A stretch of 64,000 nt of DNA from an uncultured Hyphomonas sp. (GTDB taxonomy: Bacteria > Pseudomonadota > Alphaproteobacteria > Caulobacterales > Hyphomonadaceae). This document shows, piece after piece, positions 45,672 through 56,761 of the stretch; the first letter of the stretch is position 1, and each line of letters opens with the position of its first letter. The position numbers and the translations under genes are program-made. Where the stretch lies: NCBI RefSeq assembly GCF_963678195.1, contig NZ_OY782759.1, forward strand, positions 2,852,001-2,916,000, given 5' to 3'. The notes beneath the pieces are model-generated. The model searched no databases. It saw only the letters and a program-made list of their open reading frames with translations, and was not told the origin of the DNA.

Positions 45672-46688
45672 ATGACCACACGTATTGCCGCCTTTTACCT
45701 GTTCTTCCCGTTCCCGACCTATGAGGCCGCGCGCGAGCCGCTGCGCGACACGCTGGAGGCTGCCGGTGTCAAAGGCACCGTCCTGCTGGCCGCCGAAGGC
45801 GTGAACGGCACCATCGCCGCCAGCCCCGAGGGCATCGACACGGCGCTCGCCGCGCTGCGCGCCCTGCCGGGCGCCGAGGCGCTGGAGGCGAAGTTCTCAG
45901 AAGCCGACGAAAACCCGTTCCTGCGCCTGAAAGTGCGCCTGAAACAGGAGATCGTCACCATGGGCGTGCCGGGGACGGACCCCAATTCGCTGGTCGGCAC
46001 CTATGTCACGCCGGAAGAGTGGAACACGCTGATCAGCGACCCGGACACGGTGCTGATCGATACCCGCAACGATTATGAATACGCCATCGGCACGTTCGAG
46101 GGCGCCATCGATCCGGAAACCAAAACCTTCCGCGAATTCCCGGACTGGTTCCGCGAATTCCGCGAAAAACTGGAAGCCGAAGGCCGCATGCCGAAGATCG
46201 CCATGTTCTGCACTGGCGGCATCCGCTGTGAGAAGGCAACCAGCTTCGTGAAGGCCGAAGGCATCGACGATGTGTTCCACCTGCAGGGCGGCATCCTGAA
46301 ATACCTGGAAGAGGTGCCGGAAGAAGACAGCCTGTGGCGCGGGGAATGTTTCGTGTTCGACGAACGCGTCTCGGTGAAGCATGACCTGACCCCAGGCGAC
46401 TATGACATGTGTCACGCCTGCAAGCGGCCGATCACCGAGGAAGACAAACAGGGCAATGCCTATGTGCCCGGCGTCTCCTGCCCGCACTGCATCGATGAAA
46501 TGACGCCTGAGCAGAAGCGCCGCTTCGCCGAGCGCCAGAAGCAGATCAACCTCGCCCGCAAACGTGGCGAGGCACATATGGGCCCGGACGCGGCCGCCGT
46601 CGCTGCCCGCCGCCGCGAAGAGGCGCTGGAGGCGAAAGCGAAAGAAGCCCAGGAAGCAAAAGAGGCCGCAGGCACCGAAGATGCTTGA
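45672..46688 (+). CDS. trhO: tRNA uridine(34) hydroxylase, rhodanese-like
   Basis: 338 residues (formerly YceA). Hydroxylates U34 of certain tRNAs with O2. N-terminal [23 protein letters not shown] and [16 protein letters not shown] are family marks; the rhodanese domain has [19 protein letters not shown] and the loop Cys in [15 protein letters not shown]-terminal zinc-like CxxC...CxxC ([16 protein letters not shown]) follows. Ends in a charged coil. First gene of a likely operon with the GFA-family protein (8 bp overlap) and the glutathione transferase. Confidence 0.94.
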   Translation: MTTRIAAFYLFFPFPTYEAAREPLRDTLEAAGVKGTVLLAAEGVNGTIAASPEGIDTALAALRALPGAEALEAKFSEADENPFLRLKVRLKQEIVTMGVPGTDPNSLVGTYVTPEEWNTLISDPDTVLIDTRNDYEYAIGTFEGAIDPETKTFREFPDWFREFREKLEAEGRMPKIAMFCTGGIRCEKATSFVKAEGIDDVFHLQGGILKYLEEVPEEDSLWRGECFVFDERVSVKHDLTPGDYDMCHACKRPITEEDKQGNAYVPGVSCPHCIDEMTPEQKRRFAERQKQINLARKRGEAHMGPDAAAVAARRREEALEAKAKEAQEAKEAAGTEDA

Positions 46689-47082
46689 GGGCAGCTGTCT
46701 GTGCGGCGCGGTGCGCTATGAAGTGGCGGCCGATCCCGGCCCGATCGTTCACTGCCATTGCCACACCTGCCGCAAGGCGCACGGGGCCGCATTTTCCTCC
46801 GTCATGCCGGTCGCGCGGGAGGCCTTCCGCTGGACCGCCGGCGAAGAGGCGCTGAACCGGTTTGAATCGAGCGAAGGCAAGTTCCGCCACTTCTGCACCA
46901 AATGCGGCTCTCACATCATGGCAGAGCGGGTGAGCCAGCCGGTCGTGCTGTTGCGGCTTGGCTGTCTCGACACAGAGATCGAAGGCAATCCGCTGGGCCA
47001 TATCTGGCGGTCTGACTGCGCCAGCTGGTACGCCCCGAAAGACATGCTTCCGGAATATCCGGAAGGCTTCCCCGCGAAGTGA
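46681..47082 (+). CDS. GFA-family zinc protein
   Basis: 133 residues. The zinc-binding Cys pattern of the GFA/CENP-V fold is complete: [27 protein letters not shown] and [10 protein letters not shown]. Named after glutathione-dependent formaldehyde-activating enzyme, though many members have other, unassigned roles. It overlaps the upstream gene by 8 bp and shares a TGATG with the glutathione transferase downstream, suggesting linked thiol chemistry. Confidence 0.88.
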   Translation: MLEGSCLCGAVRYEVAADPGPIVHCHCHTCRKAHGAAFSSVMPVAREAFRWTAGEEALNRFESSEGKFRHFCTKCGSHIMAERVSQPVVLLRLGCLDTEIEGNPLGHIWRSDCASWYAPKDMLPEYPEGFPAK

Positions 47083-47756
47083 TGCCGGACGCCGCCGCCC
47101 CGATCCTCTACAGTTTCCGCCGTTGCCCCTATGCCATGCGCGCACGCCTCGCCCTGTCGGCGGCGCGGCTGGACATTCGCGTGCGGGAAGTGGTGCTGCG
47201 CGACAAGCCGGCGGCGATGCTGGAAGCGAGCCCCAAGGGCACGGTGCCGGTTCTGGTGCTGGAAAGCGGCGAGGTGATCGACGAAAGCCTCGACGTGATG
47301 CGCTGGGCCCTGGCGCAGGCTGACCCGGAAGGCTGGCTGGACGCGGATGCGGCAGAAACAGACGCGCTGATCGCCCGGAATGACGGGCCGTTCAAACGCG
47401 CGCTCGACCGCTACAAATACCCGAACCGGTATGAGGATGAGGGTGCCGACCCGGCCGCAAACCGCGACGCGGGCCTCGCCATCCTGCAGGACCTGTCAGA
47501 ACGGATTGCGGCCCATGGCGGGCAGCTGTGCGGCGCCGCGCCGACGCTGGCCGACATGGCGATCTTCCCCTTTGTGCGCCAGTTCGCCCATACGGACATG
47601 GAATGGTGGGAGGCCGCTGCGCCCGGCCCGGTGAAAACCTGGCTCGCCGGGCACAAGGAAAGCGCCCGCTTCCGCGCGATCATGAAGAAATATCCCCAAT
47701 GGGCACCGGGCGATGCCGAACCCGCCTTACCTCTTTCCGGACCTGTTGGCGGTTAA
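47082..47756 (+). CDS. glutathione S-transferase-like protein
   Basis: 224 residues. N-terminal thioredoxin domain: APILYSFRRCPYAMRARLALSAARLDIRVREV (active-site Cys in RRCPYAM), with the cis-Pro and glutathione contact TVPVLVLESGEVIDES. The C-terminal helical domain carries GAAPTLADMAIFPFVRQFAHTDMEWW. A GST of the beta/omega-like type, possibly a glutathione-dependent reductase. The start ATG lies on the GFA stop codon (TGATG). Confidence 0.9.
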   Translation: MPDAAAPILYSFRRCPYAMRARLALSAARLDIRVREVVLRDKPAAMLEASPKGTVPVLVLESGEVIDESLDVMRWALAQADPEGWLDADAAETDALIARNDGPFKRALDRYKYPNRYEDEGADPAANRDAGLAILQDLSERIAAHGGQLCGAAPTLADMAIFPFVRQFAHTDMEWWEAAAPGPVKTWLAGHKESARFRAIMKKYPQWAPGDAEPALPLSGPVGG

Positions 47757-47824
47757 GCTGCACCCGCCCGCTTTTGCCCCCTTGCAAAATCCGCCGCGCG
47801 GCGTAAACAGCCCGTTCTTCGGCA

Positions 47825-47901
47825 CGGAGTGTAGCTCAGCCTGGTAGAGCACTGTCTTCGGGAGGCAGGGGCCGGAGGTTCGAATCCTCTCACTCCGACC
47901 A
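47825..47901 (+). tRNA. tRNA-Pro(CGG)
   Basis: 77 bases including an encoded CCA. Acceptor CGGAGTG / CACTCCG, D arm GTAGCTCAGCCTGGTAGAGC, anticodon stem CTGTC / GGCAG (one mismatch) around TTCGGGA (anticodon CGG), and T arm CGGAGGTTCGAATCCTCT. Followed by a terminator (47912-47933). Confidence 0.97.
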
Positions 47902-47911
47902 TTTCTTTCCG

Positions 47912-47933
47912 GTCCGGCTTCGCCGGACTTTTT
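47912..47933 (+). terminator. intrinsic terminator after tRNA-Pro
   Basis: GTCCGGC-TTC-GCCGGAC stem-loop (7-bp stem) followed by TTTTT. Confidence 0.85.
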
Positions 47934-47952
47934 GATCCAGTGGATCAAAAAG
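47928..47952. repeat. 25-nt perfect palindrome 1 (GATCC-AGT-GGATC core)
   Basis: Two 11-nt arms (CTTTTTGATCC and its complement) around AGT. Its 5' side overlaps the T-run of the tRNA terminator. It shares its 13-nt core with palindrome 2. Confidence 0.85.
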
Positions 47953-48016
47953 AGGAAAGAAATGCGCGCCGCGCAAGCAAGCGCTTCCTAAACCAAGCAC
48001 GTGACGCGTAGCGGCA

Positions 48017-48041
48017 GAAATCGATCCAGTGGATCGATTTC
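48017..48041. repeat. 25-nt perfect palindrome 2 (GATCC-AGT-GGATC core)
   Basis: Arms GAAATCGATCC and its complement around AGT. Same length and core as palindrome 1, 89 bp away, with unrelated outer 6 bases. Possibly a pair of protein-binding sites or RNA hairpins. Confidence 0.85.
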
Positions 48042-48204
48042 AGTTTGAGAATGCCTGAAGCGCAAGCGAAGGCCATTCCCGGCAATGAATGATTGAGCGG
48101 CAGCGAAAACCCTCCTTGTCCGGCGAATCTGTTCCCAAAAAACAAGCCTATTCGTCTACTTTGACTTGAATACTAGGCTACCCCGCCCGCCCGATACAAA
48201 CTGG

Positions 48205-48525
48205 ATGACCCGCAAGTCCCAGCTGACCAGAGGCCTAAGCCGCAGAGTGATGTACGTCGAAAACAAAGACGGCGACATCGATGGTGTGCCCGCCCGGATC
48301 GGCTGGGTGAGTTTCTCTAAAACCGGCAAATCCGTGTATTATCGGGGAAGAACCCTGTCGAAGGCAAACGGGGTCAGCGGGAACTTTCTGGATATCGACA
48401 CCGGAGACGAATACTGGGTCTCTGGCATTAAAAAGCGTGGCAGCAATGTTCACTGGGCAGAGGCAGTCACCGTCGAGATCGACGAGGATGCCCGAGAAGA
48501 ATACCGGAAGCTGAAGTCTGCGTAG
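48205..48525 (+). CDS. small conserved protein, unknown function
   Basis: 106 residues from the ATG at 48205; the start is uncertain (TTG at 48166 and ATG at 48250 are alternatives; no good ribosome site). The core VMYVENKDGDIDGVPARIGWVSFSKTGKSVYYRGRTL...GNFLDIDTGDEYWVSGIKKRGSNVHW is a compact beta-rich domain that recurs as short stand-alone proteins in many bacteria, without an assigned function. No operon partner. Confidence 0.7.
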   Translation: MTRKSQLTRGLSRRVMYVENKDGDIDGVPARIGWVSFSKTGKSVYYRGRTLSKANGVSGNFLDIDTGDEYWVSGIKKRGSNVHWAEAVTVEIDEDAREEYRKLKSA

Positions 48526-48742
48526 GCCGGCACGGACAAGCCCCGACGACTACCCCCCAATTGACAACCTGCCCCAACCCGGCCTATTGCCCCGCGCAAG
48601 GGTTCTGAGCCCCTGCCGCCTGCAGACGTCTCGTCACGGTGAAGCTCTTTCAGGACATCTTTTCCCTCACCCTCGATGCATTTCGACGGTGGGTAATGCA
48701 GGCCCCCATCCCAGTCGGAATGCCTCTTTTGAGGAGTGTGTG

Positions 48743-50125
48743 ATGTCTTTGCGACCATCGCCCGACAATCAATTCCTGACACGGCCGCCCGGCCGGGTGT
48801 TCGCCGCGAATGCCCTGCCCATGATGCTGATCATGCTGATGAACGGGCTGCTGAACATTATCGATGCCGCCTTTCTGGGCCATTTCGTGGGCACCGATGC
48901 GATGACGGCCATCGGCCTGGTCTTCCCGGCCATCATGGTACTGATCGCCCTGTCGACCCTTGTCAGCGGCGGCATGTCCAGCCTTCTGGCCCGCCAGCTG
49001 GGCGCAGGCGATACCGACGGCGCAGGGGCGACGCTGGCCAGCGCCCACGGCCTCGCCCTCGCCATTGCAGCCATGGTGATGATTGCCTTCCTGTGCGGCG
49101 GGCGGGCGGTTGCGAACCAGCTATCCGCCTCTGACCCGGCTATCGCGGATATGGCCTTCACCTATATGGCGATCACCGTGCTCGCCTTACCTGTCCAGTT
49201 TGCCCTTGGTCTGCATGCGGACACATGGCGGAATGAGGGCCGGGCCGGACTGGTCGCGCTCCTGTCCGTTGGTGTGACACTGGCCAACATCCTGCTCAAC
49301 TATGTTCTGATCGGAGAGTTTAAACTCGGGGTGGCGGGCTCTGCCTGGGGCACGGCATTGGCGCAGATGTGCGGGTTGGGCCTGCTCCTGTGGCTGCGTT
49401 GCCGCGGACAAGGCATCGTGCCGCTGCAGGCCTTGAGCCACCATCGCTGGACCAGCAACTGGGGCCGCCTCGCGGGGCTCGGCGCGCCGCTCAGCCTCAG
49501 CTTCATCGGCATGGCGCTCGTTTCGTCCTGTGTGATCGTGTCCCTGCGTCTGACCGCCGGGGCAGACTATGCTGACACGATTGCAGCCTATGGCATCGTC
49601 ACCCGTGTGCTGGGCTTTGCCTTTCTTCCGAGTATGGCTTTTGCGCTGGCCCTGCAGAGCATTGCGGGAAACAATTGGGGCGCGGGCTTGCAGGGCCGTG
49701 CACGGAGTGTCCTGAAAATCGCCCTTCTGACGGCCCTGGTCTACAGCCTGTGCATGGAAGTCATTTTCCTGACCGGCGGCACGGCCATCGGATCGGCCTT
49801 TATCGGTGATCCGCGCGTCGTCACGCAGGTTGCCGGCATCCTGCACCTGATGGGTCTGTTCTACCTGTTCACAGGTCCTGTTCTCTCGCTGGCGCTTTAC
49901 TTCCAGGCCATCGGCCAGCCGCAAAAGGCCGGGCTGCTGACCCTGTCAAAATCCTTCGTGCTGTTGCCCGCGCTGATCGCAGCGCTGGCAGCGGCACGGG
50001 GCGCGCAGGCGATCTGGTTTGCCTTTCCGCTGTCGGACGGTCTGACGCTGGCTCTGGCAATTGCACTGGCCGTCCCGGTGTTGAAGATCGCGCCGGAGCG
50101 GACACCGCTCAGCCCGGCAAAATAA
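48743..50125 (+). CDS. MATE-family efflux transporter
   Basis: 460 residues, about 12 transmembrane helices. Cation-coupled exporter of drugs or metabolites. The N-terminus PGRVFAANALPMMLIMLMNGLLNIIDAAFLGHFVGTDAMTAIGLVFP is the MATE signature, repeated in the second half (APLSLSFIGMALVSSCVIVS). GAGGAG lies upstream of the start at 48743. The 215-bp leader has no obvious riboswitch. Followed by a strong terminator shared with alaS. Confidence 0.92.
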   Translation: MSLRPSPDNQFLTRPPGRVFAANALPMMLIMLMNGLLNIIDAAFLGHFVGTDAMTAIGLVFPAIMVLIALSTLVSGGMSSLLARQLGAGDTDGAGATLASAHGLALAIAAMVMIAFLCGGRAVANQLSASDPAIADMAFTYMAITVLALPVQFALGLHADTWRNEGRAGLVALLSVGVTLANILLNYVLIGEFKLGVAGSAWGTALAQMCGLGLLLWLRCRGQGIVPLQALSHHRWTSNWGRLAGLGAPLSLSFIGMALVSSCVIVSLRLTAGADYADTIAAYGIVTRVLGFAFLPSMAFALALQSIAGNNWGAGLQGRARSVLKIALLTALVYSLCMEVIFLTGGTAIGSAFIGDPRVVTQVAGILHLMGLFYLFTGPVLSLALYFQAIGQPQKAGLLTLSKSFVLLPALIAALAAARGAQAIWFAFPLSDGLTLALAIALAVPVLKIAPERTPLSPAK

Positions 50126-50163
50126 AAGAAAGCGGGCCGGAAAAACCGGCCCGCTTTCTTTTC
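50125..50163. terminator. bidirectional intrinsic terminator
   Basis: GAAAGCGGGCCGG / CCGGCCCGCTTTC stem of about 14 bp with an AAAAA loop, flanked by A- and T-runs. Lies between the convergent MATE gene and alaS. Confidence 0.92.
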
Positions 50164-50185
50164 TTCCGTCTATTTTCCGCGCAGC

Positions 50186-52825
50186 CTAGCCTTTCAGCAG
50201 GGCACGGACGGCGTTCAGCGCGTCTTCGGCTTTCGAGCCGTCCGGCCCGCCCGCCATCGCCATGTCGGGACGGCCACCGCCGCCCTTGCCGCCCACGGCT
50301 TCGGACGCAGCCTTGACCAGATCGACGGCGGAAAACTTGTCCGTCAGGTCTTTCGTCACGCCCACGGCGACCCCGGCCTTGCCATCGGCGACGCCGACAA
50401 AGGCCACGATACCGGAACCGATCTGCGCTTTCGCCTCGTCGACCAGAGCGCGCAGGTCTTTCCCGCCGACACCTTCAGCGACGCGGGCGAGCAGTTTCAC
50501 GCCATTGATCTCTTCCGGGCCGGCCGGTGCGCCGCCACCGCCGCCCATGGCGAGCTTGCGCTTGGCTTCGGCCAGTTCGCGCTCCAGATTACGCTTTTCC
50601 TCGCCCAGCGTCGCAACGCGTTTCGGCAGGTCTTTCAGAGGCACTTTCAGACTGTCGGCGATGTCGGCGCCGATCTGCGCCCGGCCTTTCAGCCAGTCCA
50701 GCGCCTCAGCACCGGTGGCCGCCTCGATCCGGCGCACCCCGGCGGAAACGCCGCTTTCCGACGTGATCACGAAGACGGCGATATCACCCGACCGTTCCAC
50801 ATGCGTGCCGCCGCACAGCTCCACCGAATAGCGGCGGTCGTCGCCTGTCCCCATGGACAGCACACGGACTTCATCGCCATATTTCTCACCAAACAGGGCG
50901 AGCGCACCGGCCTCGATGGCCTTTTCTGGCGATGTCACCTGAATGCCGGTCGGCAGGTTCGCGCGGATCTGGGCGTTCACTTCGTTTTCCACCGCCTCGA
51001 TCTCGGCAGCGCTGAGCGGACCGCCATGCGAGAAGTCGAAGCGCAGACGATCGGCCTCCACGAGGGAACCTTTCTGCGTGACGTGCTCGCCAAGCACCTT
51101 GCGCAGGGCAGCATGCATCAGGTGCGTCGCGGAGTGGTTTGCCATTACGGCCTTGCGGCGGACGGCATCGACATGCAGCTGGGCCGACGCGCCGGTCTTG
51201 GCAGAGCCCGACACAAGTTCGCCGATATGGACGTGCACATCGCCTGCGCGTTTCTGGACATCGCGCACGATGAAGCGGGCGCCATCCTCGAAGACGATCT
51301 CACCATGGTCGCCGGCCTGTCCGCCGGATTCGGCGTAGAACGGTGTTTCGTCGAAGACGAGCTCAGCCGGGCCGGGCGACAATGTGTCTGTCAGCACCCC
51401 TCCGGCCGCGATGGCGACCAGATTCCCGCTGCCTTCGGTGTTGCCATAACCGGTGAACTTTGTAGCGCCCACCTTGTCTCGGACGCGGAACCAGATTTCA
51501 TCCGTCGCCTGATCGCCGGACGCAAAGCCCGCTGCGCGGCTGCCTTCGCGCTGTACTTCCATGGCGGCATCGAACCCGTCGACGTCGACAGTCATGCCAC
51601 GGGCGCGCAGAATGTCCTGCGTCAGGTCCAGCGGGAAGCCATATGTGTCATACAGTTTGAAGGCCGTCTCGCCCGGAAGGGAAGCACCCTGCACCAGTGT
51701 TTCGGTTTCCTTTTCCAACAGCGACAGGCCATTGCCCAGCGTCCGCTGGAACCGGGCTTCTTCCTGCTCCAGCGCTGCATCGATGGCGGCCTTGGCGCGG
51801 CCAAGCTCCGGATAGGCATCGCCCATTTCGGAGATCAGCGCCGGGGTCAGCTTGTACATCATCGGCTCGCGCGCGCCCAGCAGGTGGCCGTGGCGCATGG
51901 CGCGGCGCATGATGCGGCGCAGGACATAGCCGCGCCCTTCATTGGACGGCAGAACCCCGTCGGCAATCAGGAAGGCGGACGTGCGCAAATGGTCGGCGAT
52001 GACGCGGAACGAGGCGAGCTTGTCGTCCGTCGCCTTGGCGCCATACACACTTTCTTCCGCTTCGATCAGGCCACGGAACAGGTCGATGTCGTAATTGTTG
52101 TGGACATTCTGCAGGACAGCGGAAATCCGCTCCAGACCCATGCCGGTGTCGATGGACGGTTTCGGCAAATTCTCGCGCTTGCCGCCAGCGAGCTGGTTGA
52201 ACTGCATGAAGACGAGGTTCCAGATCTCAATGAACCGGTCGCCATCCTCATCCGGGCTACCCGGGGGACCACCCGGAATGTCTTCGCCATGATCATAGAA
52301 AATCTCGGAGCACGGGCCGCACGGACCAGTATCGCCCATCGACCAGAAATTGTCCGACGTGCTGATGCGGATAATTTTCGAGTCGTCGAACCCGGCAACC
52401 TTCTTCCAGATGGCGGCCGCTTCGTCGTCCTCGGAATAGACCGTCACCAGCAGGCGTTTCGGATCGAGCCCGAATTCCTTCGTCACCACTTCCCAGGCAA
52501 AGGCGATGGCCTCGTCCTTGAAATAGTCGCCGAAGGAGAAATTCCCCAGCATTTCGAAGAAAGTGTGGTGGCGGGCCGTATAGCCGACATTGTCGAGGTC
52601 GTTATGCTTGCCGCCGGCGCGGACGCATTTCTGCGACGTCACCGCCCGCGGGGAGTCCGGGGTCTCGGCGCCGGTGAAAATATTCTTGAACGGCACCATG
52701 CCGGCATTGACGAACAGAAGAGTCGGATCGTTCTGCGGCACCAGCGGCGCGGACGCCCGGCGGGTGTGCCCGTGCTTCTCGAAATAGGCGAGAAATGCTT
52801 CGCGGATCTGGTTTACGCTGGTCAT
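50186..52825 (-). CDS. alaS: alanyl-tRNA synthetase
   Basis: 879 residues, usual length. Class II synthetase charging tRNA-Ala. Visible: motif 1-3 region ([62 protein letters not shown]), the editing domain HxxxH ([18 protein letters not shown]) with [13 protein letters not shown], and the C-terminal oligomerising domain ([17 protein letters not shown]). Follows recA, with 207 bp between them; this gene order is common in alphaproteobacteria. Confidence 0.98.
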   Translation of the reverse strand: MTSVNQIREAFLAYFEKHGHTRRASAPLVPQNDPTLLFVNAGMVPFKNIFTGAETPDSPRAVTSQKCVRAGGKHNDLDNVGYTARHHTFFEMLGNFSFGDYFKDEAIAFAWEVVTKEFGLDPKRLLVTVYSEDDEAAAIWKKVAGFDDSKIIRISTSDNFWSMGDTGPCGPCSEIFYDHGEDIPGGPPGSPDEDGDRFIEIWNLVFMQFNQLAGGKRENLPKPSIDTGMGLERISAVLQNVHNNYDIDLFRGLIEAEESVYGAKATDDKLASFRVIADHLRTSAFLIADGVLPSNEGRGYVLRRIMRRAMRHGHLLGAREPMMYKLTPALISEMGDAYPELGRAKAAIDAALEQEEARFQRTLGNGLSLLEKETETLVQGASLPGETAFKLYDTYGFPLDLTQDILRARGMTVDVDGFDAAMEVQREGSRAAGFASGDQATDEIWFRVRDKVGATKFTGYGNTEGSGNLVAIAAGGVLTDTLSPGPAELVFDETPFYAESGGQAGDHGEIVFEDGARFIVRDVQKRAGDVHVHIGELVSGSAKTGASAQLHVDAVRRKAVMANHSATHLMHAALRKVLGEHVTQKGSLVEADRLRFDFSHGGPLSAAEIEAVENEVNAQIRANLPTGIQVTSPEKAIEAGALALFGEKYGDEVRVLSMGTGDDRRYSVELCGGTHVERSGDIAVFVITSESGVSAGVRRIEAATGAEALDWLKGRAQIGADIADSLKVPLKDLPKRVATLGEEKRNLERELAEAKRKLAMGGGGGAPAGPEEINGVKLLARVAEGVGGKDLRALVDEAKAQIGSGIVAFVGVADGKAGVAVGVTKDLTDKFSAVDLVKAASEAVGGKGGGGRPDMAMAGGPDGSKAEDALNAVRALLKG

Positions 52826-53032
52826 ATGATCTCAGGGTCCTCGGCGTATAAAATTGTCCCGAAACGCCGAATCCGGCGCCGGGCCTTTACGCGCGATATA
52901 AAGGCCCCTTTGCCGCGCGCCAAGATTGGCGCACCACAAAGGGGCCAGTTTGCCGGACGAGAGAGTGGAAACCGGCCCTGAGAGGACGCTTTCTGCAGGG
53001 AAAACGCGAGAGAGAAGGCCGGTCAGCCCAGA

Positions 53033-54127
<1,095 letters not shown>

Positions 54128-54206
54128 GAGTCGTCTCCTTAGGTCCACTATAGGGGTGTTTTTGGCAAGGCCCCCCGATCGCCTCATCTGAATCGTATGT
54201 ACCACG

Positions 54207-54232
54207 TTTGTTCCGCGGAACAAAGCGGAAAC
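54207..54232. promoter_or_regulatory. candidate SOS operator in recA divergent region
   Basis: An 18-bp perfect palindrome TTTGTTCCGCGGAACAAA, whose right half continues into GAAC-N7-AAAC (54218-54232), one base from the alphaproteobacterial LexA box GAAC-N7-GAAC (the complement is GTTT-N7-GTTC). Located 80-105 bp before the recA start and 50-75 bp before the DUF2093 gene. Confidence 0.55.
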
Positions 54233-54283
54233 TTTGTGCAGGCTGCTCTTTTCTTCGGGGCGCGTTTCAGGCATGCTCTCTTC

Positions 54284-54496
54284 ATGCTTACACGATCCAG
54301 CCAGCCCGCCGGTGAAGCCCGCCTTCGCTATCTCGATGCCGACATCGACGTCATTTCGCCGGGCGATTATGTCGTCTGCGCCGTCACCGGCCGGAAAATT
54401 CCGGTCCAGGCCCTGCGCTACTGGAGCGTCGACCGGCAGGAAGCCTATTGGGACGCCGACGCCGCCTCGTCCCGCATGGTTCCGGCGAAGGACTGA
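54284..54496 (+). CDS. DUF2093 protein
   Basis: 70 residues. [46 protein letters not shown] is the DUF2093 domain, a small alphaproteobacterial protein of unknown function typically near recA. The Cys in VVCAVTG and the Trp-rich second half suggest a small zinc-ribbon-like or beta domain, though only one Cys is present. Seven bases before the M23 peptidase start, so it is cotranscribed. Confidence 0.88.
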   Translation: MLTRSSQPAGEARLRYLDADIDVISPGDYVVCAVTGRKIPVQALRYWSVDRQEAYWDADAASSRMVPAKD

Positions 54497-54503
54497 CACA
54501 CGC

Positions 54504-55406
54504 ATGATGCGTGACCTCCTCCTGATGGTCGTGATGTGCACGGGCACTTGTCTCGCCGCACCGATGGCCGGCGCCGAAACAACCGTCACGCCGATGCCCG
54601 CCACGGCAGAAACCTGCGACGGCGCGCTGACACAGGGCGGACTCGTTATCTGTCACGGCGCGCCGGGCACAGTGTTCACTGTCGCCGGCCGGAAACTGAC
54701 TGCCGGAAAATCCGGCTCTGCCCAATTCGGCATCGCCACGGATGCCCCATCGGTTATCGGCTGGTCATCGGACAGTGGCGCCTATGGCGACCTGCCAATT
54801 GAAGAACGCCACGATGAGTTCCGCGTTATCGAAGGCTTTGACTGTGACAAGGTCGATGCGCGCAGTGAAGCGCAAAAGGCCCATGCCGGCCGGTCCTGGG
54901 TCAAGAAACAGGACGCCTTCGCAACATTCCATGAGGGCCCCGGTGCGCTGACAGGCTTTATCAAGCCGGCGGATGTTCCGGCCTCATCCCCCTTCGGCCC
55001 GGCACGGAAATATATCGGCGTCAGCAAGGTGACCGGTGAGCCGTGCGAATCCGTCTCGGTCCACCGGGGCTATGACATGGCGGCACCTGTGGGCACGCCC
55101 ATTGTTGCCCCGGCCGAAGGCACCGTAATCCTCGCCGATCCGGACCTCTATTATGAGGGCGGCACGGTCTTCCTCGATCATGGCCATGGCCTCGTCTCGG
55201 TTTTCATGCACCTGTCGGAAGTGGACGTGGCAGCCGGCGACGTGGTGGAACGCGGCGACCTGCTGGCCAAGTCCGGCAATACCGGCCGCACGACCGGGCC
55301 GCACCTGCACTGGGCGGTAAAGTGGCGCAATCCGGAAGCCAGCGACCGCGGTGGCGATTTCTATATCGACCCGGCCTTGCTGCTCGCGCTGCCCGTAACA
55401 GACTAG
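54504..55406 (+). CDS. M23-family metallopeptidase (LytM-type)
   Basis: 300 residues with signal peptide [24 protein letters not shown]. The zinc site is intact: [17 protein letters not shown] (HxxxD) and [10 protein letters not shown] (HxH), with YMHLS as HLS equivalents (FMHLSEVDV). Cuts or remodels peptidoglycan cross-links. Upstream residues 30-150 form an all-beta domain seen in secreted M23 proteins. Cotranscribed with DUF2093; its stop overlaps the convergent amidase by 4 bp. Confidence 0.92.
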   Translation: MMRDLLLMVVMCTGTCLAAPMAGAETTVTPMPATAETCDGALTQGGLVICHGAPGTVFTVAGRKLTAGKSGSAQFGIATDAPSVIGWSSDSGAYGDLPIEERHDEFRVIEGFDCDKVDARSEAQKAHAGRSWVKKQDAFATFHEGPGALTGFIKPADVPASSPFGPARKYIGVSKVTGEPCESVSVHRGYDMAAPVGTPIVAPAEGTVILADPDLYYEGGTVFLDHGHGLVSVFMHLSEVDVAAGDVVERGDLLAKSGNTGRTTGPHLHWAVKWRNPEASDRGGDFYIDPALLLALPVTD

Positions 55407-56761
55407 GCAGACAACCCTTCCGCCTGAAGCAATTCAGCAAATGCCAGCGTGGTGCGGTCTTCATAGAGATTGCCGACCACCTGCATGCCGGTCGGCAGGC
55501 CTTCCGATGTGCGCGCCGGTGGTACGGCAGTCGATGGCAAGCCGGGAAAGGTCGCGAGCCCCGCCCACATCAGCTGAGACGCGTAAGGGATCTCCTGCCC
55601 GTTCACGGTCAGCGTGCGCTTGCTCCAGTCTGGCTCGTCCGTGTGCGGGAAGGCCGCTGTGCTGAACGCCGGTGACAGGACGACATCGATGTCGCGGAAA
55701 ATATTTGCCCATTGGCGCTGCAGGTTCAGCTGGGCATCCAGCAGGTTCATGTAGACATGCGCGTCAACCGGCCGGGCTTCCGGCGTGCCGCGCGTGATCG
55801 CTGTATTGAGCAGGCGCAGATAGTTTTCGTGGATGCTGGTAAAGTCCGGCAGGCCAGGCATTTTGCGGACCACCTGCACGCCCTGCTTCTCCAATGCACC
55901 GGCGAGCGCCTCGATCGGGCCGGCGACAGCATCGTCCACGGGCGGCATGTCGTCAGTGCTGAGGACAAGCACGCGGAAATTCTTCAGCGCGGTGTGACGG
56001 GCGGCGGGCAGATCCAGCTTCCAGGCGGCACTCACGGGCCCGGCCACGACATCCAGCGCGGCGGACAGATCTGCGGCGCTTCGCGCCATGGGCCCGACAA
56101 CGGCCAATGGCACATCCACCCCGTCCGTACCCGGTGGATTATGGCCTTTCAGCGGCACGATGCCCCAGGTCGGCTTGTGTCCCCACACGCCGCAAAAATT
56201 GGACGGGAACCGGATCGAGCCGCCGATATCGGACCCAAACTCCAGAGGGACCATGCCGGAGGCCAGCGCCGCGGCTGACCCGCCGGACGATCCGCCCGGC
56301 GTGCGGCCGGGGTCATAGGGGTTCACCGTACGGCCATAGACAGGGTTCACGCTCTGCCAGTCGGCCAGCGCCACGGGCACATTGGTCTTGCCGAGAATGA
56401 TGGCGCCCGCCGCCTTCAGCCGTGCAACCGGCGGGGAATCTTCCTGCGGCCGGAAGTTTGCGAACATTTCGAAGCCCCAGGTCGTCGGCAGGCCCGCAAC
56501 GTCATGGGCCTCCTTCACGGTCATGGGAACGCCGAGCAGCGGACGGGGATCGTCCGGAGTGCGGCGCGCGTCCAGGGCTTTTGCCGCGTCCCGCGCGCGA
56601 TCATAGTCTTTCACAATGACGGCATTCAGCGGGCCATTCTTCGCCTCGATCCGCGCGATCGCCGCATCGCAGGCCTCCAGTGCGCTCAGGCGGCCGCTTC
56701 GAACAAGCGCAGCGGTGTCCAGAGCCGTGGCAGTTTCCAGATTGGTTTCCACCCCAGGCAT
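55403..56761 (-). CDS. amidase (amidase-signature family)
   Basis: 452 residues from the ATG at 56761, which has a strong CCGGGAGGACAAGG before it. The Ser-Ser-Lys triad is visible: the Lys in GVPMTVKEAHDVAG, and the Ser pair in GGSSGGSAAALASGMVPLEFGSDIGGSIRFPSNFCG. Hydrolyses amide or acyl-amide bonds; AS-family enzymes act on aryl amides, oligomers or drugs. The C-terminal WSKRTLTVNGQEIPYASQLMWAGLATFPGLPSTAVP is a substrate-entrance helix. Not GatA, which would occur in a gatCAB operon. Confidence 0.93.
   Translation of the reverse strand: MPGVETNLETATALDTAALVRSGRLSALEACDAAIARIEAKNGPLNAVIVKDYDRARDAAKALDARRTPDDPRPLLGVPMTVKEAHDVAGLPTTWGFEMFANFRPQEDSPPVARLKAAGAIILGKTNVPVALADWQSVNPVYGRTVNPYDPGRTPGGSSGGSAAALASGMVPLEFGSDIGGSIRFPSNFCGVWGHKPTWGIVPLKGHNPPGTDGVDVPLAVVGPMARSAADLSAALDVVAGPVSAAWKLDLPAARHTALKNFRVLVLSTDDMPPVDDAVAGPIEALAGALEKQGVQVVRKMPGLPDFTSIHENYLRLLNTAITRGTPEARPVDAHVYMNLLDAQLNLQRQWANIFRDIDVVLSPAFSTAAFPHTDEPDWSKRTLTVNGQEIPYASQLMWAGLATFPGLPSTAVPPARTSEGLPTGMQVVGNLYEDRTTLAFAELLQAEGLSA

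Larger units (their letters stand above)
47902..48204. other. region downstream of tRNA-Pro with palindromes, no gene
   Basis: About 300 bp with no convincing gene. It holds a terminator and two matched 25-nt palindromes. I see no integrase gene, and no repeat of the tRNA 3' end that would mark an att site. Confidence 0.7.

Noticed and set aside
47945-48145. 66-codon minus-strand frame after tRNA-Pro
   Set aside because: Lies over the palindromes, no start site; typical spurious peptide.
47825-48204. tRNA-Pro as an integration site for an island
   Set aside because: No integrase and no duplicated tRNA 3' end seen downstream.
48526-48742. Riboswitch before the MATE transporter
   Set aside because: Leader compared with FMN, TPP, cobalamin and guanidine motifs from memory; no convincing match. 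An Rfam scan would settle it.
50801-52981. 726-codon open frame on the plus strand
   Set aside because: Opposite alaS, which has all class II synthetase motifs.
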